Positions 45,473-55,036 of a stretch of 64,000 nucleotides of DNA are shown here, piece after piece. The notes beneath the pieces are model-generated. The model saw only the letters and a list, made by a program, of their open reading frames with translations, was not told the origin of the DNA and searched no databases. Source of the stretch: Podospora pseudocomata. Its lineage: Eukaryota; Ascomycota; Sordariomycetes; Sordariales; Podosporaceae. Within the stretch, counting starts at the first letter, position 1. Every line of letters begins with the position of its first letter. A program made the position numbers and the translations under genes. The stretch spans positions 3,348,001 to 3,412,000 of the forward strand of contig NC_085889.1 of assembly GCF_035222375.1 (NCBI RefSeq), given 5' to 3'.

Positions 45473-46119
45473 ATGCCCAAGAACGTCTTTGACTGGGAGC
45501 CAATCTGTAAGCCCGCCTTGAATCTCCTCACAAAGACCTGCTAACAAATATAAACAGGCGCCACCCTCATGGAGGGGCGCGGTCCCGCAGACCTCCCCCC
45601 TCCGGCACTCTTCATGTCAACCGCCAGGGCACTCATTGTCAATCTTCATCAGGAAAAGAAGATTCCGATTCGCAGACTCATTCGTGACTGCAAGGAGATG
45701 AGAGACAATAGCGGGTATGCACTGGGCGATGTTTCTTCTAGCAAGAAAGCTGACAATGCACCTACTTTTTTAGGGACGTCTTCAAAATACAATTCGGGAA
45801 CTTGCCGGTGAAGGTCATCATCCGTCGTCAGTTCTTTCAGCTTACTTTGACCTGGCTGGAGGGCATGCTGCAGAAGGCTTGTGAGACTGCTGTTGCTGGG
45901 GTGGATGATTATGGTAAGTTGATAACGCTGAACTGAGGGCTTGACCTTATCTTATCTTATGACCGCTATCAAATCGAAGTTTTATCAGCTAACAGATTCT
46001 ATTCAATGGCAGATGGTGTCCCAAGCGACCAGGATATTCTCAACTCGGAGCCTGACTGGGAGGAAGTCACTGGGTTGGAGGATTGGGTCTGGGTTGAAAA
46101 AACAGATGTCGAGGCTTGA
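45473..46119 (+). CDS. Small W-motif family protein, member 11
   Basis: Four exons, 45473-45506, 45558-45714, 45774-45913 and 46013-46119, giving 145 aa in one frame. Exon 1 is MPKNVFDWEPI. The core has IPIRRLIRDCKEM, then VKVIIRRQFFQLTLTWLEGM and ends DDYG. The last exon holds two W motifs: EPDWEEV and GLEDWVWVEKT. The extra intron (GTATGC donor, GCTGAC branch, TTTTTAG acceptor) replaces what is coding sequence in member 10; without it the frame stops at 45,811. Confidence 0.75.
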
Positions 46120-46580
46120 TTGAGCTTGGAAGACAGCATCGCTCTTCTGTTTCTCAAGAACACTCCTTTTTGTGGGTGGCATGCGATGCAACTCAAAAAT
46201 CCATCAAGAAAGCCAGACGAGCTTTTCCAGGTGTTAACCTTTCAATACCTTATCTGTGATTTTTTGTGCCACGTAATAAAGAGCCACAATTGTCTCATGT
46301 CAGCACACAAAGGTAATGCAGGGCCTTCTTGCAACATCCATAAAAACTGCGGCTGGCCGTGATTTAGAACCTTTTTCCATCCTCCTCTTACTGTCAAGCC
46401 ACGATCCGCAATACCAAGCCACCAGCCGTCAACAAGAAAAGCCAGGCAGCCAACAAAATACTGTCTTTGGTTCCAAGTTAATTTCCCAACTTAACCCACA
46501 ATCTTACCCAGATCATTCCCACAAGCTCCAGACAACAAACTAATCTCCCTACCCAAGATATCACACAAAAAACCAAAATC
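46120..46580. other. Spacer
   Basis: No gene seen between members 11 and 12. Confidence 0.4.
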
Positions 46581-47202
46581 ATGGACCTCGACAACACAGA
46601 CACCGTAGACGTCTCCTCATCCGACGTCCAAAACACACCCCCACCATCAATAGACCCAACCTTCAACTGGGACGAGATCCGTAACGTCCCCTCTCTCTCC
46701 CATTCTAAACCCCTCCTAACCACACATCCCAGGCCCCCTCCTCCTCAACCCCCCAACCGACCCCTCCTCCCCCGGCGATCCCACCACTATCCCCCAAGAA
46801 AACTTCCAACCTACCTTCTCCCGCCTCCTTGACACCTACATGTCCCTCGACCCATCCGAAACCTTTGACGACATCGTCTACCTCCACAAACTCCGCACCC
46901 TCTCCCAAGGATGCACCAACCACCTCGCCATCTGCACTTACCTCGAGCAACAGTCGTCCATCCACGACAAAGACGACGACGTCCGGCTCCGCAGAGAGTT
47001 CTTCGAGATGCTGGCGCAGAATCTCGAGGTGTTTGTCAGGGGCCAGGAAAAAGTCGTCGAGAAGCTCTGGACGCAATCGGACTGGAAAAGGGAGCATGAT
47101 GTCCTCGGTGGATTAATGGGGTTGAGCATGGGTGGTACGTCGAGGGAAGCGAAGGAGGAGGAGGAGATGGAGGGGTTGGAGGGTAGTTGGGCAAAGAGGT
47201 AA
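46581..47202 (+). CDS. Small W-motif family protein, member 12 (divergent)
   Basis: Two exons, 46581-46680 and 46733-47202, giving 189 aa. A longer first exon (34 residues, many Asp/Ser/Pro) still ends PTFNWDEI, with the intron in the same phase after Ile. The core shows LHKLRTLSQGCTNHLAI and VRLRREFFEMLAQNLEVF. The acidic tail is present (KEEEEMEGLEG), but the last Trp (GSWAKR) has no x-x-V. Codon use is C-rich, unlike the other members. Its stop lies 31 bp from the stop of the converging DUF1479 gene. Confidence 0.75.
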
Positions 47203-47233
47203 TGAATTTGTTAATATTGATGAGAATAACAGC

Positions 47234-48916
47234 TCAAATAAACCCCAGCGCTTGGTTAGCTAATCTAACGGCTTCCTTTCCACTGGGGGTATCCCCCTCC
47301 AAGGCAACCAGCTTGTCTAATCCCAGTGATTGAACCCCCACTGGATCACAAAACCTCATGACATAATCTTCAGTCGGCCGGCCGATGTGACGGGACTCGC
47401 CTTCACCGCCGGGAAAGTCAGGGGCCGGAGTACCCTCGAGAAAGGCGGCTCTTTGGCGGGCGACGTATTGTGCGCTTGCTTCGGTGGTGGGGCAGATGGG
47501 GATGTACATGACGCTTGAGTCGCCATGGCCGTTGTGAGTTTTGTCAACGGCGTGGATTGCTGTTGTAGCATATTGTTGTTAGTTCGGGGACCATGGTGCT
47601 CTTATTAGAGGAAAGAAGAGGTGCTACTCACTGTCACAATGCCAAACAACATAATCCCCCGGCCTTACCTCAAGAACATGCACCATCGTCCTCTCCAGCT
47701 CCAAATGCGGGTGTAACCCCTCCGGGAACTCCTGGCCATGTCCCGGAGACGCACCTTGCAAATCACTGGTCATCTTTTCTCCGCCAGTAAACTCCCAGTT
47801 GTCTACCTCCAGATGCCTCCTCTTGTCACCGCCAAGCTGGTGTAGCGTCTTGATATCCCTGAAGAATGGCCTTAGCAAAGTGTACACAGCTGTTTCCCTC
47901 ACTAGAGGGTTGACAAGCAGTGTCCCTTCTCCAGGCCCTGACTTGCTCATGGAGAGCCACCCCTGAAATGTCCGGAACATACTGCACGCTCCGAGGCCAT
48001 CGTGCAAGTTTGTCACGGCGTTCAATCTGCCGCTGGCATCAAAGGGGTCGTAGCTCTCCCAGTCACCGCGGAAGATGGGGTTGTAGATACCGCCGAGGCC
48101 GTAGCCATTTTCCTCCCAACGTTCGACGCTGCCGCCGTCTTGGTGGGGACCCAGGGCGAATTGGGCGTCGCCTGGTTGGCGTATGCGGAGGCGGTCGGCG
48201 TAGCAGAGAGGGGTGGATAGGGAGATGGGTGTGCTCGGATTAGAGGCGTGCCAGAGGGAGGACATGAGGGTGGTTTGCGCCTTGAGGAGGGAGGGGTGGA
48301 ATCTGGCGCGGGCTTGGGTGCTGGACCAGTACAGCTCGAGGACTTGGGGATGGTCTGAGGGGAAGCCTGCTTGGTGTTAGGACCGGTTTTGAAGACCGTG
48401 ACAACCAGAGAACGTACCTTTGGTATGTGGATTTTGGCGGACATATTCCTCAATTTCGTACTTGTACGCCCTGGCTTCATCCTCGGGTATCACACCCTTT
48501 ATGACAGCTACACCTCGTTTCTTGAGCTCTGGTTTCGAGGCGGCGAGGTCTTCTTCGAGATGGCTGAAGCGTATCTCGGGCACGATAGACGGACCACGTT
48601 GTGCGATGACCTCGTTCTCACGCTGCAGAACGCTGAGGAGCCGCTTCCAGCTGGCGATGACAGCCTCCTCATGGCCTTGGACCAGTCTGAGTTTGAGTTG
48701 GCGATAACGATCTGGAAGAGGCTCTGGGGCCTTGCCAGACATGGAGGCAAAAGCATCTGAGATGTCTCCTTCCCGTTTCTTGGGGCTCATGGACGCCATG
48801 CAGACGACCCCCCGCGTCTGGTACCGTGGTGGTTGCCTACATGAGCGGAGGAGCGGGGTAGAAAGTCGTACACGGCATGTTGCCGGCGGGAGTCTCGCAG
48901 GGAGAACAGCCTTCAT
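47234..48916 (-). CDS. DUF1479 (YbiU-like) Fe(II)/2OG-type oxygenase
   Basis: Three exons, 48916-48418, 48366-47632 and 47559-47234, giving 519 aa. The start at 48,916 gives an N-terminus rich in Arg and Ser without acids (MKAVLPARLPPATCRVRLST), consistent with mitochondrial targeting; an in-frame Met at 48,991 would add 25 residues. GVAVIKGVIPEDEA opens the dioxygenase fold. GPHQDGGSVERW carries the H-x-D iron ligands, and IHAVDKTHNGHGDSSVMYIP provides the distal His and 2-oxoglutarate side. The length and motif order fit the DUF1479 family, whose natural substrate is not established. Confidence 0.9.
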
Positions 48917-49684
48917 TTTGAATGGCGATATGCGAGCAGTTATCGGAATGTTGATGAGGCTGAAGAAGATGTTGAAAACTTCGGGGTTCAAGAACCAGGG
49001 GGGTCGGTGTGGTTGAGGGACTGTAGAACTCGAAATTTCATGATATCAAGGCATCCCGTCTTCCCGATAATCACGGCGTGATAATATACCCGAGCCTCGA
49101 GGTTGGGTCGCACAAACATCCCATTCGGAGTTGCTGTTTTTGGTGTCATTGAGCTCACGCGACTAACGTCATGGCGAGGTGACAAAGATATGGCAAAGGA
49201 GGGCCATGATGCGGCGGGCTTGTCATTTCGCGGATAGATGAAGCTGCTATCATCCACAGTGCTATGGGGTTTTAAAAACCGGGCCGAATGTTGAGGGCAT
49301 GCCTTCCATGATATGCACGGCTTCCAGCGTGAACCAAACAGTTGGGATGGTGGTGGGTTGGGACACTTAGTGGGGATCAGAAACCAAGGGTTCCGGCGCG
49401 AGGATCCATTTCTCGCCGCCAAGCCCGCCAAGGCGGGGAAACGGTCTAACCGGATAAGGAAGCCCCGACGTCCCCACAGCCGAAAATCGAGCGGCTGTCT
49501 TCAATTGCTCTCCGCCTCTGTCTGTCGGCTACCACGCAGTGCGGACTCAACGGTGGACGGCTTCAATTGCAAGACGCCGGATTGATCACTCTCCGACACT
49601 GCTTTGCTTCGCTGCTCGCGGAAATCCTCTCCAGACTGTCTCCACACTTGGCGGGACGGCAACTCGTGGGTCTGCATTTTCACC
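48917..49684. promoter_or_regulatory. Divergent promoter region
   Basis: 768 bp between the DUF1479 gene (-) and the Zn2Cys6 gene (+). Nothing specific recognised. Confidence 0.4.
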
Positions 49685-52453
49685 ATGCCTGCCAAACCTG
49701 TTGTCTTCGTAGCAACCGATTCCTCCGGCCTGCCCGTCAAGAGGAAACAGGCGCATCAGGCTTGCGACACCTGCAGGAAAAGAAAGGTATGTCCTGCCAA
49801 TAATCTCTCCTTACTTCTTTTTCCGGTAATCCGAAGGCTCCGCCACCGTTCCCTACAGCACATTCGACCATTCTTTGACAGGTTCAACGCAACATGGTAG
49901 ACCATGGTAGACAGCTTGATGCAAAAATGAAGAGAACATTGCACCAGGGGTTATCGGCCTTCAGGAATGCGTTGAATTGGCCTTTACGTTTGCTTGGTAA
50001 AGACAAGAGCTTTCTCTGGATATTTCATGGCATACTCTTGGTTATCTACGGTGGCTAACTTTTCCAGAAACGTTGCGGGCATCTTCCAGGGAATCAATCA
50101 GTCGAAGACTCCAGTATCATAGATGTTGAAAGTCCCAGGCCTTCGCCAAGTTTACGGCCTCAGAATCCAATTCCGCCTCACGCCAGCCAACGCTCAAGCT
50201 CAAAACCCCAAGACCCTCCTGACGCGGATGTGTCTGACGCAGCCGCCGAGCTTCTTCTTCGCTTCTTTTCACACGCCCGCGAGAAACCAGGACGCAACGA
50301 CTCCAGTCATGACGCGTCACAGAGAAAACAGCCGCCTATCGATTCAGCCCCAAGATTCCTCGGGGACCTGAACCCGGAAGGAATTCTAGCCGAAGCCACA
50401 ATGACCACCTGGCCGGGGCCTTCCAACTCATCTGGTACAGCCTCCAAGATCACAGATGTTGAGAGGGATAATCGCCCTGGTGTCTCTATCCCGCCGTGGG
50501 CTGTGTCATCACCAACAGGTGAAGCGACAACAACCTCAAAATCACCGGAAGCCACGCGGGACCCCGGTGATGAAGACCAGCCGACAGGGTTCTTCTCATT
50601 CCGTGTAGACGGGTCGTGGCTCAAGGTGCCAGTACGAGATGCAACGACTATCAAACTCATCAAAGAGCTCCTTGGAAGCACCACGGAAATTGCCCCAGCA
50701 GTCTTGCCCACAGAACCTGAATGGCTTTTCATGAGGGACATGTACCTTCGAAAGATCCAACCAATATTTCCAATCCTTGACAGAGAGACCCTTGTTGATC
50801 TTCCCCAAGACAAAAACGTACGCGAAGCCATCCAAGCCGCAGTTTGCCTAGCCATCTCGACCGATCCGGAGGTCAGCGGACGCTTGACATTGGGATGTAG
50901 GAGTCAAGATGGCAAAGGTTGGGTGCGAGAATCCGTGGACTATGAAGACTACTCACAAGCTTTGGCGAGCTTCATAAACACCCGCATCAGGAGCCGGGAG
51001 CTTCCACTGCTTTACAACCTTCAGGTCATGGGGATTACTTGTCTGTACTGGCAACCAGAGGAAGTCAACGAGCGGTCTGCTCCGCTGAATCTTTTTGGGA
51101 ATCTGGTGAGCATTGCTGCCTCGCACGGTGTTCATCTGGAGCTTCAAGGAAAAGGCCATCTAGCCGATCAGAGATATCCTCCGGGGACTGGGAAGCGGCT
51201 GTTTAAGTGCATTTATGCTTTGGACCGATTACTTGCTGCCTTTTCGGGACGGCCAGTGATGTTTCACAATGAGGACCTCATGGACCGACCAAAGGCTGAT
51301 CCTGATGACCCACCCAGCTTCCGGCTGTTCATGTCACTCATTCACGTTTTGGATCAAGTGATAGAGATGTATCGACCGCGGCCGACGGTGACGTACATTG
51401 ATATTCCCGTGTACGAGCAGATGGCGCTGGATGTTGGGGCGCAGTGTGAGCCAGAGATAATATTGAGCAAGTGCCCACCGTCTTCCCTCCGAAGTTCTCT
51501 ATTGTTACTGACAGCATGACACAGCCACACTTGAAGTCCTGTACCACGCTATCGGTGTCCTCTCGGTACGAATGACCCGCGAACGCTTCGCTACCCCTCC
51601 AGAAACCGACAACGGCAACAAGACGCCCGTCAGCTATCAGCACTTGCCGCCAAGCAGTGTGAACGCACGCAGATCACACTCCTCAGACCGTATCCTCGAT
51701 GTGATATCAGCGTACAAACTCAGCCCATTCCCGTTTGTGCCATATGCCCTGTCGCTTTCCTTGTCAGTCGCATACAGGAAATGGAAATTCAGCAAATTAC
51801 CGATGTTCCGCACTCGTGGTAAAGCCGACTTCTTGAAAGTCGCTGCGGCCATTCGACAGCTCTCTCCTATCTGGGCCAACGCTCGTTTGAGCAGTGAGTT
51901 GGGAAACGCCGTGGTGCGCAATCTTGAGAGGAGTGAGGCGTTGCTTCGTGAGCGTGCCAAAGCAAAAGGGGGCGTCTGCGCGCCTTCCAAGCCCAAGGCT
52001 ATCAACGACAGCGGTTCTGCGTTTAACATTGAGCTTCATTCACGTGCGAGATGGCTTATTGAGAAGCCTGATGAGGGCGCGAGGCAAGACTCGACAAATC
52101 CCCCTAGTTCAGGCGCCAGGCTTCAACCTGGTCTCGTTGCGGGGGCCTGTGAGCCCCTTTCTCCGTCGTCGACGCTTGCGAATACATCACAGGGCCATCC
52201 TGATACTGCAATGGCTGTAGGTAGCTATCAGATACCGGACACGTCAGGTGTTGGGCATACAAATGTCAACTTGTTTGGGTCAATGGGCGGTGACCAAATG
52301 GAATCGGGCTCTGGGGAATTTATGGCTATGAATGATAGCTTGATATTCGACTCTTGGGACCCGACGTTTGCGCAGATGATTGACTATTCGTTTGCGAGTA
52401 ACTTGGATCCGGGAAATCCGTTTGGGTCGTGTGAGTATATGGGGTTTACATGA
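49685..52453 (+). CDS. Zn2Cys6-type fungal transcription factor
   Basis: Proposed exons are 49685-49786, 50068-51466 and 51525-52453, giving 809 aa. ACDTCRKRK followed by KRCGH supplies the first half of a Zn2Cys6 cluster. The second Cys triad (C-x2-C...C) is not visible, so either the long first intron (281 bp) hides an exon or the cluster is degenerate. RFLGDLNPEG and FPILDRETL mark the start of the fungal transcription-factor middle domain. LYNLQVMGITCLYWQPEE, KCIYALDRLLAAFSGRP and FRLFMSLIHVLDQVI are typical of it. The last intron appears to be GC-AG (donor GCAAGT). The C-terminus is acidic and Ser/Gly-rich, like an activation region. Target genes are unknown. Confidence 0.83.
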
Positions 52454-52999
52454 GGTTATACATTCGATGCTTCCTTTTCGGCGTTGTTGGGACCAACAAG
52501 CTTTGGGGTTATCCTTTTGGATTGGAACAGGGGCACATGCATCAACGAAAGGTCAAAGAGCAGTTGTTTGTTACAGAAAATCGAATAAAGGCAGTCAAAG
52601 TGCCCGAGCCAGGTTTTCTCATCCCAAACCTTGGTTTCTAGCGCCTTGCTGTCCTACCAGACAGATATGTAACGTCAGTTCCAAACAAAAAAGAACCAAA
52701 ATATCAGCCTGCATCGTCAAAGTCGCGGTAGTTTGCTATCAGATCCTCTGTCTTGCTCCCGATCCTCCATAGATGGTTGAAGGTTGCTATTGTGATTCTA
52801 GCATATTGCAGACAGATACGCACTACCGCACAACATTGCTTTTGGGGGGCCCCGATGGGGGCCGGTCGGCGCTTGATGTGATGGTCCTGCGGCGGCAAGG
52901 CAGGCTTATAGCCACCCGCCTTTGATTCTATAACACTGGGGATGGCGTCTTTTTTCTTTTTCACCGTCACCAATTCTTCCTGAAGTACAAGTTCAGTCA
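52454..52999. other. Intergenic
   Basis: No gene seen. Confidence 0.4.
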
Positions 53000-53422
53000 A
53001 TGTCTCCAGCAACGCCAGAGTCAAACAAAGATGCCGGGAAGAGAGCTCTGAGCTACAGCCCCCAAAGCTGGGGCAACAAGTTCGCCCGGACCACTATCTC
53101 AACACTAAACCTTGAATCACTCTCAAACAACACCGCACGCCATGAAGAATCTTACGGACTTGAGAGCGTCACCCGAATGGCGAGAGATGTCGGTCTGAAG
53201 CAGTATCGTTATGAGGAGCGGGTTCGGGAAGAAAGGCTCGGAGAGGGGGTGTCATATTTGGTTGAAAGGTGCACGATAGAGCAAAATGTCTTTGCTGTCA
53301 AACATGTCAAGTTTGACCAACATGTTAACCGAAGCTCTCTTCGCAAGAACCTCAAGTTAGTTGTCTTGGAAATGCGGATAATGGCACATCCAGACTGTCA
53401 TTTCCAGGGAAATCTGATGTAG
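53000..53422 (+). pseudogene. N-terminal fragment of a protein kinase
   Basis: 140-aa frame. LGEGVSYLVERC fits the glycine loop, VFAVKHVKFDQ the VAIK lysine and LVVLEMRIMAHP the C-helix region. The frame stops right after this, and no catalytic loop or DFG follows in any frame nearby. It resembles the first third of fungal kinase-domain proteins. Probably a truncated gene copy. Confidence 0.6.
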
Positions 53423-54634
53423 ATTTCGGAAGACATACTGCTAAAACTGAGGAACATTTCTCTCCCTATCTTCTATATTCACACCCCTCAGTCTCCCAAT
53501 GAACCTGAAGCATATAAGCGCCGACAGAAAACAAAAATCGAAAATAAAACGGGCGGTAAAAAACATAGGTACTTTGGTACATCGAGCTCGTATTTTCAGG
53601 CTCTCAGGAGAAAGGATCATGAAGCATAACTTTTTACATATCTAGATATTTACCACTCCAATCTCTGAAGCCGAAATCTTAATTATCTGTGTACCATCAT
53701 AAAGAATGTAATTTACTAAGGATTCAGCTGAACGACTGCATTACGCTTAAATATCCATACGCGTTTGTGCTGGACTTGGCTTATCACTGCGGCACAGCCC
53801 AGGCCCTCACCTCAGGTATATAGTCGTTTGCTCCCTCTGGCCTAGCCACAAATCTCGGGTCTTTGGGATCTTTGATATCGGGGCGATATGCTATAATTCT
53901 GTAAGATCTGGACGATGTACGGGAAACCGGCGGTAGGGGGCTGAGAAGCTGAGGTGTTGTCATGGCACTGGCACTGGCACCCTGACCTTATCTTATCATT
54001 CACCTGCCCTGCCCCACCGAGCCTTGCAGCCTTGCACCTTAAATTCCTTGCAGGCCAGGCCAGGCAAAGCCTTCCTTTCCTTTTTCTCTTCTTTAGCTTA
54101 GTATTTCGTCAATTGAGTGTAGCTTTGCAGCATTGTCTCTCGTTTGGCCACTTCGTGACATTGTCAAACTTTTTCTTTCTCTTTTCCTTTTCTTCAAGTT
54201 CAGTGTACTCGTAGAATGGCCTAGCTAGTTGCAATATACTGCCTTGAGACCGTCATACAAGGCACCTGGGATATAGTATACAGTGGAGACTGAGACACTA
54301 ACAAGGAGCCAAAAACGGTGACATTTGGAAAGGTTTTACATATGAGATTGTGGACACTGAACCTTCCCGTAACTATATTTGTGATTTCTCTTAGAAAGCT
54401 CACACATATTGATCAGTGGCAACTCTGGTGGTATGGTGGCAAAATTCTTATGTCGAAGCTGTCTGCCCATGCCAAGCCATCTGCACACAGCTAGCCTGAA
54501 AGATTAGCTGATAAATAGAAGCGATTAGAAAATCAAGGAATAACTCGCAAGTGCTAGATGCCAAATAGTCCTATAAAATAAACCGTCCTCCCCCACTTTC
54601 TGTGGCACGCTATGGAAAATAAAATAAAGAGAAA
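53423..54634. other. Intergenic, no gene
   Basis: No supported gene. A TTCCTTTTTCTC-type pyrimidine tract lies at 54,075-54,200. Confidence 0.45.
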
Positions 54635-55008
54635 TGTCATGTTCTTGAATACGGACTCCCAACAGGATCGGCCAATCAGAAAGGAGAAGGGGACGACCAA
54701 TCAGGAGAACAGGACGCGTACCTATCAGGAGAGGATCATTGGATCATTGTGACAATCCAACGATCCGGCTCTAGGGATCATTGAGGGAAGACAATGATCC
54801 AGGGAAAATGATGGTCTATATATACGGAGGAACTAGATAGCTCGTAGATAGTTACGCAGTGTGCAATACAAGTCCCATTCGTTGGTATCAGACTATTGTG
54901 ACTGAGACAAGCCATTGTTGTGCACTGTTTAGCTGCACCGAACCAATTGTCTAGAAGCACCTTCAACTGAGTATCCCTTTCAGAGGTTCTGGATAGGGGT
55001 TCGTCACA
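54635..55008. mobile_element. Solo LTR, copy C (fossil)
   Basis: 374 bp, TG..CA ends (TGTCATGT to TTCGTCACA), flanked by a perfect 5-bp duplication AGAAA (54630-54634 and 55009-55013). Shares TATATATACGGAGGAACT and GTGCACTGTTTAGCTGCACC with copies A and B. The upstream half contains CCAATCA boxes and GATCATTG repeats. The duplication fixes the element's ends and shows a solo LTR left by LTR-LTR recombination. Superfamily (copia or gypsy) not determinable without internal sequence. Confidence 0.85.
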
Positions 55009-55036
55009 AGAAAGAGTGAAAGGTTGAAATGAATAG

